A stretch of 64,000 nucleotides of DNA from Bradyrhizobium cosmicum (GCF_007290395.2 NZ_CP041656.2:1302001-1366000), one strand, 5' to 3'. Positions 17,456 to 27,103 are shown, numbered from the stretch's first letter. Notes: generated by a model from the sequence alone, not told the origin. Made by a program: numbers and translations.

Positions 17456-18427
17456 TCAAACGCCCTGGTAGACCAGCCGGGTGAAGAAGCCGGGATCGAT
17501 CACGAACTGCCCCCATATCGCGTCGAACGCCGCTGTCGGCTTCGCCGCAACGGTTTCGTCCCGCGTTCGCCCCTGCTTCTTGAGCCGGGCGACGTTGTCG
17601 CGGATTCCGACGAGCATGTCGCGAAACGCCTGGAACTCCGCTTTGTTACCGACCGGCTTGCCATGCCCGGCGATGACGATCGTGTCCTTGTCCATCGCCG
17701 CGAGATTGGCGTCGCATGCGTTGATCATCCCGTCGATGCTGCCGCCGGTCGAATAGTCGATGAACGGATAGATGCCGTTCCAGAACATGTCGGCGACGTG
17801 AACGACGTTGGCGTCCGCGAAGGTGACGGAGATGTCGCTGTCGGTGTGGGCAGGTCCGAAATATTTCAGGCCGATCGAGGTTCCGTTGAGCTTGAGCGTG
17901 TGGCTGCTGGCAAAGACGTCACTCGGGATGCCGCCCGCGCCGAGCGGAAGGAAATTGTAGTCCCAGTCCTCGACGCGCTCGACGTGGAGGAGGTGCTTGC
18001 GGGTGTTTTCCTGCGCGATGATCTTGGCGCCGGCTGAATGCAGCCATTCGTTGCCGTCGGCGTGGTCGAAATGCCAGTGGGTGTTGACGAGATGGGTGAC
18101 GGGATCGGCGCCCAGATCGGCCAGCGCCTTGGTGAGCTGGGGACGCGAGACGCGGATGCCCGCATCGATCAGCAGCTTGCCGTCAGAGCCGGTGAGAACG
18201 GCGATATTGCCTCCAGAGCCTTCGAGCACGCTGATATTGCCGCGCAGCTTGTACGTCGTGATGGGCGACGTCGCCGCGCTGTCCTTGATCAGGCTGACGA
18301 TGCCTCGCGCTTCGGCGTAGGCTTGCCTCGGGGTAAGCCATCCCGAAGTGGCGGCGGACGCAGCGGCGCCGACGCAACACAGGCAGAAACCGCGACGGGA
18401 TAACGAGGGGAGCTTTGGCGAACGCAT
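17456..18427 (-). CDS. Tat-exported metallo-beta-lactamase-fold hydrolase
   Basis: 323 residues from ATG 18427, chosen because it puts LSRRGFCLCCVGAAASAAT close to the N-terminus as a Tat leader. The metal motif THWHFDHADG gives H117-x-H119-x-D121-H122, and further ligands follow in FGPAHTDSD and in IAGHGKPVG. This is the MBL-fold superfamily; the substrate is unknown (relatives include lactonases, quinoprotein-relay and sulfatase-type hydrolases). The gene is 50 bp upstream of the hydrolase gene on the same strand, so one operon is likely. Confidence 0.86.
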   Translation of the reverse strand: MRSPKLPSLSRRGFCLCCVGAAASAATSGWLTPRQAYAEARGIVSLIKDSAATSPITTYKLRGNISVLEGSGGNIAVLTGSDGKLLIDAGIRVSRPQLTKALADLGADPVTHLVNTHWHFDHADGNEWLHSAGAKIIAQENTRKHLLHVERVEDWDYNFLPLGAGGIPSDVFASSHTLKLNGTSIGLKYFGPAHTDSDISVTFADANVVHVADMFWNGIYPFIDYSTGGSIDGMINACDANLAAMDKDTIVIAGHGKPVGNKAEFQAFRDMLVGIRDNVARLKKQGRTRDETVAAKPTAAFDAIWGQFVIDPGFFTRLVYQGV

Positions 18428-18557
18428 GCAGTTTTCGCTTTCTCGAGCGACAATCGACGGCGCCAATGATCGACCCCGCTGTCAGGATGCAGCGTGAGGC
18501 CAATGCAGCATGCGGTCTATCACGATAGCACGATCGGTTGCGATCGCGCGTGGTGCG

Positions 18558-19457
18558 CTACTCCTTCACCGCGCCGGTCAGCGAGGACACGTAATAGTCC
18601 ACGAACAGCGAGTAGAACACCGCGACCGGCAGCGAGCCGAGCAGCGAACCGGCCATCAGCGCGCCCCACTGATAGACGTCGCCGGTGACGAGTTCGGTCA
18701 GGATCGCGACCGGCACGGTCTTGTTGGCGCCGCTCTGGATGAAGGCGAGCGCGTAGATGAACTCGTTCCAGGACAGCGTGAAGGAGAAGATGCCGGCCGA
18801 GATCAGCCCGGGCACCGCGAGCGGCAGCGTGATCCGGCGCAGGATCTGCAGCCGCGTGGCGCCGTCGACCAGCGCGCATTCCTCGAGCTCGTAGGGGATC
18901 GACTTGAAATAGCCGATCAGCAGCCAGGTGCAGAACGGCACCAGGAAGGTCGGATAGACCAGGATCAGCGCCATCGGCGAGTCGAACAGGCCGAACTGTA
19001 CCACGACGGTGGCGAGCGGAATGAACAGGATCGACGGCGGCACCAGATAGGCGAGATAGATGCCGAGGCCGACATAGGGACTGCCGCGGAAGCGCAGGCG
19101 CTCGATCGCGTAGGCAGCCAGCGTGCTCGCGATCAGCGACAGCGTGGTCGAGCCGATCGCGACCAGCATGGTCGTCCACAGCCAGCGCGGATAGGCGGTG
19201 TTGAACAGCAGGTGCTTGATGTGCGCCAGCGTCGGCGAGGTGATCCAGAACGGATTGTGCTCCTTGTAGTTCAGCAGCTCCGCGTTCGGCTTGAACGAGG
19301 TGATTGCCATCCAGTAGAACGGAAACAGCAGGATCAGCACGAAGCAGCCGAGCGGCAGGTAGATCATCATCAGCCGCCGCAGCCCGGAATCCCAGGCCAT
19401 GGTGTCGGGGGCGGCCTTGGCGTCGGCGACGGATGGTTGCGCGACGGTGTCAGTCAT
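18558..19457 (-). CDS. CUT1-type sugar ABC transporter permease, MalG-like
   Basis: 299 residues with six membrane helices. The cytoplasmic coupling loop ELEECALVDGATRLQILRRI corresponds to the EAA motif of MalG-type permeases. The protein begins with a soluble stretch (about 30 residues) before the first helix. It overlaps the MalF-like gene by 8 bp, so the pair is co-translated. No ATPase gene follows; the cluster ends here. Confidence 0.92.
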   Translation of the reverse strand: MTDTVAQPSVADAKAAPDTMAWDSGLRRLMMIYLPLGCFVLILLFPFYWMAITSFKPNAELLNYKEHNPFWITSPTLAHIKHLLFNTAYPRWLWTTMLVAIGSTTLSLIASTLAAYAIERLRFRGSPYVGLGIYLAYLVPPSILFIPLATVVVQFGLFDSPMALILVYPTFLVPFCTWLLIGYFKSIPYELEECALVDGATRLQILRRITLPLAVPGLISAGIFSFTLSWNEFIYALAFIQSGANKTVPVAILTELVTGDVYQWGALMAGSLLGSLPVAVFYSLFVDYYVSSLTGAVKE

Positions 19458-20406
19458 TGCTTTCTCCCTGCTGCCATTTGCGGCGCGCCAGGCCGAAGTA
19501 CGAGAACAGCGTCGCGAACACCAGGAACGGGATCATCGACACTGCGATCGCGGCGCCTTCGCCGAGCTCGCCGCCGGCAATGCCGCGCTGGAAGGCGAGG
19601 GTGGCCAGCAGGTGGGTCGAATTGACCGGTCCGCCGCGTGTGATGGCGTAGACCAGCTGAAAGTCGGTGAAGGTGAAGATGATCGAGAACGTCATGACGA
19701 TGGCGAGGATCGGCATCATCATCGGGAACGTGATGTAGCGGAAGCGCTGCCAGGCGCTGGCGCCGTCGAGCATCGCGGCCTCGTAGAGCGAGGGCGAGAT
19801 GGTCTGCAGGCCCGCCAGCAGCGAGATCGCGACGAACGGAATGCCGCGCCAGATATTGGCGGCGATCAGCGAGAAGCGCGCCGGCCAGGGCGAGCCGAGG
19901 AAGTCGACATTGCTCGTCCGCCAGTGCAGCACGTCGACCAGAAGGTAGGAGATGATCGAGAACTGCGGATCGTAGATCCACCAGAACGCCAGTGCCGAGA
20001 GCACCGTCGGCACGATCCAGGGCAGCAGGATGATCGCGCGCAGCAGGCTCTTGAACGGAAAATGGTTGTTGAGCAGCAGCGCAAGCCAGAATCCGAGCGC
20101 GAACTTCCCGAAGGTCGCGATCCCCGTATAGATCACGCTGTAGAACACCGCGTTCCACCACAAGGGATCGGTGAGCAGATACTGGAAATTCTCGAAGCCG
20201 ACGAAGACGCCGCGGCGCCCGATCGTGGTGTCGGTGAAGGCGAGCCAGATGCCTAGGCCGAGCGGATAGGTCAGGAACACCGCGAGCAGTCCGATCGCAG
20301 GCGCGAGGCACATCACGATCAGGAACGGCTTGTAGTCGAACAGCCGGATCAGCCAGGACGGCTGCCGGTGCGCCAGCGCAGGAGAAGAGAGGGTGGTCAC
20401 GGACAT
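19450..20406 (-). CDS. CUT1-type sugar ABC transporter permease, MalF-like
   Basis: 318 residues with six membrane helices. The coupling loop LYEAAMLDGASAWQRFRYIT is the EAA motif, followed by FPMMMPILAIVMTFSIIFTF. FQLVYAITRGGPVNSTHLLA is typical of the MalF/UgpA side of CUT1 importers. It is separated from the upstream binding-protein gene by 124 bp holding a palindromic repeat, which might trim or stabilise the message between them. Confidence 0.92.
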   Translation of the reverse strand: MSVTTLSSPALAHRQPSWLIRLFDYKPFLIVMCLAPAIGLLAVFLTYPLGLGIWLAFTDTTIGRRGVFVGFENFQYLLTDPLWWNAVFYSVIYTGIATFGKFALGFWLALLLNNHFPFKSLLRAIILLPWIVPTVLSALAFWWIYDPQFSIISYLLVDVLHWRTSNVDFLGSPWPARFSLIAANIWRGIPFVAISLLAGLQTISPSLYEAAMLDGASAWQRFRYITFPMMMPILAIVMTFSIIFTFTDFQLVYAITRGGPVNSTHLLATLAFQRGIAGGELGEGAAIAVSMIPFLVFATLFSYFGLARRKWQQGESND

Positions 20407-20441
20407 CGGGTGGTTGTCCTGTTCCAGAAAATCACTCCACC

Positions 20442-20525
20442 GTCATTGCGAGGAGCTCTTGCGACGAAGCAATCCAGACTGCATCCCGAAGGGGTTCTGG
20501 ATTGCTTCGCTTCGCTCGCAATGAC
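20442..20525. repeat. Intergenic palindromic repeat, family B, inside an ABC operon
   Basis: The ends GTCATTGCGAG and CTCGCAATGAC are perfect inverted copies, and inner arms GAAGCAATCCAGA and TCTGGATTGCTTC also pair. The whole can fold as one long hairpin of about 84 bp. This sequence type is recalled as abundant in Bradyrhizobium genomes. It lies between the solute-binding-protein gene and the permease genes. Confidence 0.75.
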
Positions 20526-20530
20526 AATCT

Positions 20531-21877
20531 CTACCGGTTCTGCCTGCGGAAGTACCGCTTGCAGCGCTGCTCCGCCTCGGCGGCCGCGGCTTCCGGCGTC
20601 GCCGCGCCGGTCGCGACCGAGGCGAACATCTGCACCGTCACATAGTCCGCGCGAACCGCGCCCGTGGCCGTCGAAATCGGACCCTTGTAGCCGGCGTAAT
20701 AGGTGCTGTTCATCGTGTCCTTGAAGATCGCAACCTTGGGATCGCCCTTCCACACCGCCGAATCGGCATAGGCTGCGAGCGACTGTGACCAGTAGCCGCT
20801 GTTGGCATTGAGCCACGGCTCGTACTGATCCTTCTCCAGCATGAACAGCAGGAAGGCCTTTGCTGCATTCGGATACTGGCTGTGCTTGAACACCATGGCG
20901 TTCAGCGTCAGCCCCGACATTGGCGAAATCGGCGCGAAGAACTTCGGCAACAGCTGATGTTCGGAATCTTCGGCAATTGCGGCCAGCGCCGGGTCGTTCT
21001 TGAGCGAGAAATACAGCGAGACGCCGTTGGCGGTGAGCCCGATTTCCTGTGAGGAGTAGGCGCGGTTGTTGCTGACGTCGTTCCAGGATGGCGTACCGGC
21101 GATGAAGGTCGGATAGAGCTCCTTGACATAATTCAGCGCCGCGATGGTTTCCTTGCTGTTGATGGTGACGTTGCCTTCCTCGTCCAGCAGCGAGGAGTTG
21201 TGCGACCACATCATCCAGTCCGCAAAGCCGTTGCCGTCGCCTACCGCATTGCCCAGCGCGAAGCCGGCGGGCTTGCCGGCCTTCTGCAGCTTCTTGCAGA
21301 GATCGAGGAACCCGGCCGGGTCTTCCGGCGCCTTGTCGAAGCCGACGGATTTGAGAACTGACTTGCGATAGATCAGGGGACCGGCGGTGGCGCCGAACGG
21401 AAGCCCGATCCAGGTATCGCTCTTGGCCTTCTTGCCGTAGGCCTTGGCGAGGTTCTGCCAGCCGCCATACTTCTTGCCGAGATAGTCGGCGACGTCTGTG
21501 AGTTCGACCAGCTTGTCGACATAGATGTGCGGCGCATCGGAGAAGCCGATGATGATGTCGGGACCGGCGCCGGAATTCGAGGTCACCGCGGTCTGCTGGT
21601 TGATGTCTTCCCAGCCGACGAAATCGACCTTGATCTCGACCCCGGTCTCCTTGGTGAATTTGGCTGCATTGGCGCGGAACACGTCTTCGTCGGCCTGGAC
21701 GAAGCGGACCGGCCGAAGCATGCGCAGGGTCGCGCCCTTCTCGATCGCCAGTTTCGGGGCGGGGACGTCCGCCGCCTTGATCGCGGATTGGGCGTTGGCC
21801 GGAGCACCGGTTGCCGCGATCGCGGCAGCGGACAGGCCCAGCGCCAAGGCATCACGACGTGTGATGTCGTTCCTCAT
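20531..21877 (-). CDS. ABC transporter extracellular sugar-binding protein (Tat leader)
   Basis: 448 residues. The leader contains ITRRDALALGLSAAAIAATG, a Tat-type signal. The mature protein is a family 1 solute-binding protein: KEFTKETGVEIKVDFVGWED-like segment, GPDIIIGFSDAPHIYVDK and a C-terminal KAFLLFMLEKDQYEPWL region. It binds an unidentified carbohydrate in the periplasm for the MalFG-like permeases. GGGAGGA precedes the ATG. It follows the dehydrogenase gene after 87 bp. Confidence 0.92.
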   Translation of the reverse strand: MRNDITRRDALALGLSAAAIAATGAPANAQSAIKAADVPAPKLAIEKGATLRMLRPVRFVQADEDVFRANAAKFTKETGVEIKVDFVGWEDINQQTAVTSNSGAGPDIIIGFSDAPHIYVDKLVELTDVADYLGKKYGGWQNLAKAYGKKAKSDTWIGLPFGATAGPLIYRKSVLKSVGFDKAPEDPAGFLDLCKKLQKAGKPAGFALGNAVGDGNGFADWMMWSHNSSLLDEEGNVTINSKETIAALNYVKELYPTFIAGTPSWNDVSNNRAYSSQEIGLTANGVSLYFSLKNDPALAAIAEDSEHQLLPKFFAPISPMSGLTLNAMVFKHSQYPNAAKAFLLFMLEKDQYEPWLNANSGYWSQSLAAYADSAVWKGDPKVAIFKDTMNSTYYAGYKGPISTATGAVRADYVTVQMFASVATGAATPEAAAAEAEQRCKRYFRRQNR

Positions 21878-21964
21878 CAGTTCCTCCCTATGATGTGTCC
21901 CTTCCCGGCGTTGGTCGCCGGTGAAGGGTCGTTCCGGTCTCGGGCGCGTTGTGCGCCGCCCGCC

Positions 21965-23008
21965 TCAGCTGTTCGGCCCGCGGTCCATGCTGACGGGCTG
22001 CCAGCGGCGGAGCGCGGTGCTCTGCAGCACCGACGGATTGACGCAGCTTACCGGCCACATGCCCTGCAGCACCAGTGACAATTCGTAGCCCACCCGGCGC
22101 TTGCGCGCCTCGTCGAACCGTGCCGAGGCCGAGGCGACATGGGCGGTCAGGGTCACGTTCTCCATGCCGAGGATGGGATTGTTGTGCGAGGGCGGCTCCT
22201 TCTCCAGCACGTCGAGGGCGGCGTGCGCGATCCAGCCTTCCTGCAGCGCCTTGACCAGGCTTTCCTCGTCCACGGTGGCGCCGCGGCCGGTGTTGATGAA
22301 CACCGAGCCCTTCTTCATCTGCCTAAAGTGCTTCTCGGTCAGCATGTGATGCACTTCGGGCCGGGCAGGGGCGTGCATCGAGACGAAATCCGATTGCGAC
22401 AGCACCTCGTTCAACGTCGCCGGGATCACGCCGTGGTCCCACATCAGCGTTTCCTGAATGAAGGGATCATAGGCCATCATGCGCAGGCCGAAGGGTGCGG
22501 CGCGCTTCGCAACTGCACGCGCCACGCGGCCGAACGAGATGAAGCCGAGCGTCTGACCCATCAGCCGCGGGATCTTCAGCAGCGCCGGCCGGCCTTCGGC
22601 CCAGCGCCCGTCGCGCGCCATGCGGTCCTGCTCGACCAGGCGGCGGAAGCCGGCCAGCAGCAGCATCATGGCATGGTCGGCGACCTCCTCGATGAAGGTG
22701 TCGGGGATGTTGGTGACGGGAATGCCGCGGGCGGTCGCGGCCTTCACGTCGACGCTGTCGACGCCGACAGAGCCGAGCGTGATGACCTTGCAATTGTCCA
22801 GCGCGTCGATGATCGACTTGGTGATGGGGATGCCCTTGGCGTAGATGGCGTCGGCGGTCCTGGCGGCGGCGATGAATTCGGCCTCGCTCGCGGGGGCCTC
22901 GATGATCTCGGCATCGATCGGATCGAGCGCTTCGCGCTCATAGGAATAGTCGCTGCCCGCGACCGTGAAGCTCGCGCCCTTCGGCGTCACCACCCTGTAT
23001 TTCGGCAT
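21965..23008 (-). CDS. D-2-hydroxyacid dehydrogenase family protein
   Basis: 347 residues from ATG 23008, which has GGGAGCAGGAC just upstream; longer in-frame starts lack support. Catalytic residues of the family are visible: Arg in INTGRGATVDEESLV, Glu in LDVLEKEPPS and His in LTAHVASAS. The NAD-binding loop reads LGFISFGRVAR, where the second Gly of the usual GxGxxG is Ser. It likely oxidises or reduces a 2-hydroxy/2-oxo acid. Its place at the head of the sugar ABC cluster suggests it acts on the imported compound or its breakdown product. Confidence 0.88.
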   Translation of the reverse strand: MPKYRVVTPKGASFTVAGSDYSYEREALDPIDAEIIEAPASEAEFIAAARTADAIYAKGIPITKSIIDALDNCKVITLGSVGVDSVDVKAATARGIPVTNIPDTFIEEVADHAMMLLLAGFRRLVEQDRMARDGRWAEGRPALLKIPRLMGQTLGFISFGRVARAVAKRAAPFGLRMMAYDPFIQETLMWDHGVIPATLNEVLSQSDFVSMHAPARPEVHHMLTEKHFRQMKKGSVFINTGRGATVDEESLVKALQEGWIAHAALDVLEKEPPSHNNPILGMENVTLTAHVASASARFDEARKRRVGYELSLVLQGMWPVSCVNPSVLQSTALRRWQPVSMDRGPNS

Positions 23009-23272
23009 GTCCTGCTCCCGATTTGGTTTGTCGGTTCTTGTTGTGACCCGTCCCTGATGGCGGCGGGCCGTTGCGTCTTTTACGCGAAATCGAAGCCGTT
23101 GCGTACAATCGCCGGTTGCCGCCATGGCGATTTGGTCGGTCGTTCGGGCGTTTTGTCCGGGCTTCTACGGAGAAGCCGTAACAGCTTGATAAGGGGTCAC
23201 ACACTAAAAGTTGAATGAATTTCGATCGATTCACTCGCGTGCCCGTATCCCTTTTATCGCCGGAGCTATCCC

Positions 23273-24958
23273 GTGAAATTGAGCAATCTGAAGATCGCCT
23301 CCAAGCTCGGCATCCTTGTCGGCGTCACGCTGTTCGGCCTCTGCATCTCCGGTGTTCTCGCCGGCTATCTGATGAAGCGCGAGATGGTGAATGCGCGCAT
23401 CGACCAGGCCAAATCGATCGTCGACATGGGCCGCAATTATGCCCTCGCCCTCAAGAAGCGGGTCGACGCCGGCGAGATGACAAAGGACGCGGCGCTGGCC
23501 GACCTTCGCCGCTACGGCAATGCGATGACCTATGACAACGGCTCGGGCTATCTGTTCGGCACGTCCTATGACGGCATCACCCAGCTCGCGCCCGATCCGA
23601 AGCAGATCGGCTCCAACCGCATGGACGTTCTGACCAACGGCCGCAAGCTGTCCGTCGAGCTGATGGACGGCGTAAAGGCTAACGGCTCGGTCCTACTGTA
23701 TTATGAATATGCCAAGCCGGGCCAGGCGGCGCTGATCCGCAAGATCGGCTATGCCGTCGCCGTTCCCGGTTTCGACATGTATCTCGGCACCGGCGCCTAT
23801 CTCGACGACATCGACGCCAAGATGGGTCCGGTCTACTGGCTGCTTGGCCTCGCCATGTTCGGCATCGTCATCGTCGCCGGCAGCGTTGCCTGGCTGATCG
23901 GCCGCGGCATCAGCCGTCCGCTCGCGCTGCTCGGCACCCGCATGAAGGAGCTCGCCGACGGCAAGCTCGAAGGCGAGATCCCCGGTGTCGGCCGCGGCGA
24001 CGAGGTCGGCGCGATGGCTTCGACCGTCCAGATCTTCAAGGACAACGCGGTCCGCATCCGGGACCTCGAACAGACCGAGGCGGCAGCCAAGGACCGCGCC
24101 GCGGCCGAACGTCGCAGTGCGATGGAGGAGATCGCCAACGACTTCGAACGCAGCGTCAACGGCATCGTCCGCTCGGTCTCCTCGGCCGCCGCCGGCATGC
24201 AGAGCACGGCGCAGTCGATGACCGCGACCGCCAGCGACGCGTCCTCTCGCGCCGCCACGGTCGGCGCGGCCTCCCAAAAAGCCTCCGGCAACGTCGGCAC
24301 GGTTGCCGCCGCCGCCGAGGAGCTGTCGAGCTCGGTGACGGAAATCTCCCGTCAGGTCACGCGCTCGACCGAAGTGGCGAGCCGGGCCGTCAACGACGCC
24401 GAGCGTACCAACGCCACGGTGCAGGAACTCTCCACCGGAGCCGAGAAGATCGGCGAGGTCGTCAAGTTGATTCATTCGATCGCGGCGCAGACCAATCTGC
24501 TCGCGCTCAACGCCACCATCGAGGCCGCGCGTGCCGGTGAATCCGGCCGAGGCTTCGCCGTCGTCGCCTCCGAGGTCAAGGCGCTCGCGAACCAGACCGC
24601 GAAGGCGACCGAGGAGATATCCGCCCAGGTCGCGGCGATGCAGACCTCGACCAGCGACGCCGTCGCGGCCATCGCCGGCATCACCCAGACCATCGCCGAG
24701 ATGAGTGAGATCACCGCCGGCATCTCCTCGTCGATCGAGCAGCAGGGCGAGGCGACCCGCGAGATCGCTCGCAACATCCAGTCGGTTGCGGCCGGTTCGA
24801 ACGAGATCAACGCCAATATCGGCAGCGTTACCTCGGCCGCGGAAGCGACCGGCACGGCGGCAACCGACGTGCTCACCAACGCGCGCGAGCTGGACAGCCA
24901 GTCCGGCGCGCTGCGCAGCGCGGTGGACGGCTTCCTCGCCAAGGTGCGCGCGGCTTAA
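23273..24958 (+). CDS. Methyl-accepting chemotaxis protein with sCache_2-type sensor
   Basis: 561 residues starting at GTG 23273, with GGAG 8 bp upstream. TM1 is at about 11-33, a periplasmic single Cache domain at about 35-185 ([36 protein letters not shown]), and TM2 at about 186-210. A HAMP domain follows at about 210-262 and a signalling domain with the highly conserved tip [20 protein letters not shown]. Relatives sense small organic acids. It is divergent from the dehydrogenase-ABC cluster, so it may detect the same nutrient; this is inference. No CheB/CheR-tethering pentapeptide is seen at the C-terminus. Confidence 0.94.
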   Translation: MKLSNLKIASKLGILVGVTLFGLCISGVLAGYLMKREMVNARIDQAKSIVDMGRNYALALKKRVDAGEMTKDAALADLRRYGNAMTYDNGSGYLFGTSYDGITQLAPDPKQIGSNRMDVLTNGRKLSVELMDGVKANGSVLLYYEYAKPGQAALIRKIGYAVAVPGFDMYLGTGAYLDDIDAKMGPVYWLLGLAMFGIVIVAGSVAWLIGRGISRPLALLGTRMKELADGKLEGEIPGVGRGDEVGAMASTVQIFKDNAVRIRDLEQTEAAAKDRAAAERRSAMEEIANDFERSVNGIVRSVSSAAAGMQSTAQSMTATASDASSRAATVGAASQKASGNVGTVAAAAEELSSSVTEISRQVTRSTEVASRAVNDAERTNATVQELSTGAEKIGEVVKLIHSIAAQTNLLALNATIEAARAGESGRGFAVVASEVKALANQTAKATEEISAQVAAMQTSTSDAVAAIAGITQTIAEMSEITAGISSSIEQQGEATREIARNIQSVAAGSNEINANIGSVTSAAEATGTAATDVLTNARELDSQSGALRSAVDGFLAKVRAA

Positions 24959-24968
24959 CACTGGTCTC

Positions 24969-25091
24969 GTGCCCCGGACGCAGCGCAACGCTTCTCCAGC
25001 GGAGCGCTGCAGAGCCGGGGCCCATGCCTGCCGCCTTCTGGGTCCCGGCCCTGCGTCGCACCGCTCCGCGCTGCGCCGCGTCCGGGACACG
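24969..25091. repeat. Intergenic palindromic repeat, family C, between convergent genes
   Basis: CGTGCCCCGGACGCAGCGC at the left pairs with GCGCCGCGTCCGGGACACG at the right; the interior has smaller paired blocks (CAGAGCCGGGGCCCATG against GGGTCCCGGCCCTG). It fills the space between the chemoreceptor and a convergent binding-protein gene and may end both transcripts. Confidence 0.7.
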
Positions 25092-25099
25092 TGACCGTC

Positions 25100-26077
25100 C
25101 TACTGCTTCTCGATCTTCGCGTTGGTGATCAGCTTCTCCCACAGCACCAGCTGCTCGTTCACGAAGGTGCCGAGCTGTTCCGGCGTGCCGGAGAAGGCGT
25201 CCATGCCGAGGGTGGCGAGCTGGGCCTTGATCTCCGGCTTCTCGACGATCTTCCTGATCTCGGCGTTGAGCCGGGTCACGATCTCCTTTGGCATGCCGGC
25301 CGGGCCGAAATAGCCCTGCCAGGACGAGATGTCGAAATCGGGCACGCCGGCCTCCTGCATCGAGGGCAGGTTCGGCACCAGCGGCGAGCGGTCCTTGGTC
25401 GTGACCGCGAGCGCGCGAAGCGCGTTGCCCTGGACGTGGGGAAGTCCGGTCAGGATGTCCACGAACATCATCGAGACGCGGCCGCCCATGACGTCGTTGA
25501 GTGCCGGCGGCGAGCTCTTGTAGGGCACGTGCAACAGGTCGAGCCCGGCATTGTGCGCAAAGGTCGCGCCCGACACGATCGCCGAGGACGAGCCCGAGGC
25601 GTAGCTCAGCTTGCCCGGATTGGCCTTGCCGTAGGCGACCAGCTCGGCGACGGTCTTGGCCGGCACTTCCGGGTTGATGACCAGCATGAAGGGCAGATCG
25701 CCGGTGCGTGCGATCGGGGTGAAATCCTTGACCGGATCGTAGGTCAGGCTCTTGAGCAGATAGGGATTGGCTGAATGCGTCGTGTTGGTCGTCACCAGCA
25801 GCGTGTAGCCGTCGGGCGCGGCGCGCGCGACATAGGTCGCGGCGATCATGCCGTTGGCGCCCGCCTTGTTCTCGATCACGATGCCGACCCCGAGCGCCTG
25901 CGACAGATGCTGCGAGATCAGCCGGGTGGTGGTGTCGGTGCCGCTGCCCGCCGCGAACGGCAGCACCAGCGTAATGTTCTTACTGGGATAATTGTCGGCC
26001 TGCGCACTGGTTGCGGCGGCAAGACACAGCGCTGCCGCGCCGGCGGCGCGCAGGGTTCGGATGAGTGACGACAGCAT
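25100..26077 (-). CDS. Tripartite tricarboxylate transporter substrate-binding protein (Bug/TctC family)
   Basis: 325 residues. A signal peptide (AALCLAAATSAQADN) precedes YPSKNITLVLPFAAGSGTDT, the Bug-family ligand loop, and GIVIENKAGANGMIAATYVA. Segments such as PDGYTLLVTTNTTHSANPYL and YASGSSSAIVSGATFAHNAG are standard. It binds a carboxylate in the periplasm. No TctA or TctB membrane genes are adjacent, so this is an orphan binding protein, as is common in this family. Confidence 0.92.
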   Translation of the reverse strand: MLSSLIRTLRAAGAAALCLAAATSAQADNYPSKNITLVLPFAAGSGTDTTTRLISQHLSQALGVGIVIENKAGANGMIAATYVARAAPDGYTLLVTTNTTHSANPYLLKSLTYDPVKDFTPIARTGDLPFMLVINPEVPAKTVAELVAYGKANPGKLSYASGSSSAIVSGATFAHNAGLDLLHVPYKSSPPALNDVMGGRVSMMFVDILTGLPHVQGNALRALAVTTKDRSPLVPNLPSMQEAGVPDFDISSWQGYFGPAGMPKEIVTRLNAEIRKIVEKPEIKAQLATLGMDAFSGTPEQLGTFVNEQLVLWEKLITNAKIEKQ

Positions 26078-26167
26078 GTCCAGACGTTCCCTCTTCTTCG
26101 TTGGCGGGGAACCTAGCTTCTCTTCGCTGAAATCGGAAGACGGGAGTTTGTCGTCCGCGTCGCGGAA

Positions 26168-27103
26168 TTATTTCACCGCGGAGCCCTGTCGTGACGCGAT
26201 CACGACGCCGGCCAGCACCAGCGCATAGCCGATCAGGTGGAACGGCTGCAGCTTTTCGCCGAGCAGCAGGATCGCCATCGCCGAGCCGAACACCGGCACC
26301 AGATGGAAGAACGGCGCGGCCCGGTTCGGGCCGATCAGCGCCACGCCGCGGTTGAAGAAGAGATAGGCGAGTGTCGAGGGGAAGATCAGGATGTAGCCGA
26401 GCGTCGCCAGCGTCACCGTGTCGAACTGCAGGACGCTGCCGCTCCACGCTTCCCAGATCGCCGTCGGCAGCAGCATCATCGCGCCACAGCAGGTGGTGAA
26501 GGACAGGAACGAGAGCTGATGAACCTTCGGCCGGCGCGGGATGAAGGCGGAGTAGATCCCGAACGCCACCAGCGAAGAGGCGAACATGATGTCGCCCCGG
26601 TTGAAGCTGATGCTCGCGAGCGCCGCGAAATCGCCGTGCAGGATGATGACGAGCACGCCGAGAAGCGAGATCGCGATGCCGGCAAGCTGCGCGCCGGTCA
26701 GCCGCACGCCGAACAGCACCAGCGACCACAGCGCCACGAACAGGGGACCTGCCGACTGGATCAGCAGCGCGTTCAGCGCCTCGGTGTATTGCATCGCCCA
26801 GTACGAGATCGCGTTGTTGAAGGCAAAGCCCACCAGCGACAGGAACAGCATCAGCGGCAGGCTCTTGCGCAAGGCGGGCCAGTCACGCTTCAGATGCGGC
26901 CAGGAGAACGGCAGCAGGATCAGGAACACGCCGAACCAGCGGATCGTGGTCACCGTCAGCGGCGGCACATGCGCGCCGACATGGCGCGCGAGCACGATGT
27001 TGCCGGCCCAGAACAGCGAGCTCAGGCTGAGCAGCAAATACGGCTGATTGTTGAGCCAGCTGGCGGGATTCGAGGCCGGTGGCGCGGGCGAAGCGGTCGT
27101 CAT
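26168..27103 (-). CDS. DMT superfamily transporter (EamA family), paralogue 1
   Basis: 311 residues from ATG 27103 with ten predicted membrane helices in two EamA repeats. The first repeat starts NQPYLLLSLSSLFWAGNIVL; the second begins GVRLTGAQLAGIAISLLGVL. It is a drug/metabolite exporter of unknown substrate. A longer start at GTG 27145 is possible. It closely resembles the gene at 27669-28601 (shared NQPYLLLS, WAGN, FLPFSW/FAWKHL and ALYSV/GIYSA blocks), so the two are a near-tandem duplication interrupted by a DUF1330 gene on the other strand. Confidence 0.9.
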   Translation of the reverse strand: MTTASPAPPASNPASWLNNQPYLLLSLSSLFWAGNIVLARHVGAHVPPLTVTTIRWFGVFLILLPFSWPHLKRDWPALRKSLPLMLFLSLVGFAFNNAISYWAMQYTEALNALLIQSAGPLFVALWSLVLFGVRLTGAQLAGIAISLLGVLVIILHGDFAALASISFNRGDIMFASSLVAFGIYSAFIPRRPKVHQLSFLSFTTCCGAMMLLPTAIWEAWSGSVLQFDTVTLATLGYILIFPSTLAYLFFNRGVALIGPNRAAPFFHLVPVFGSAMAILLLGEKLQPFHLIGYALVLAGVVIASRQGSAVK

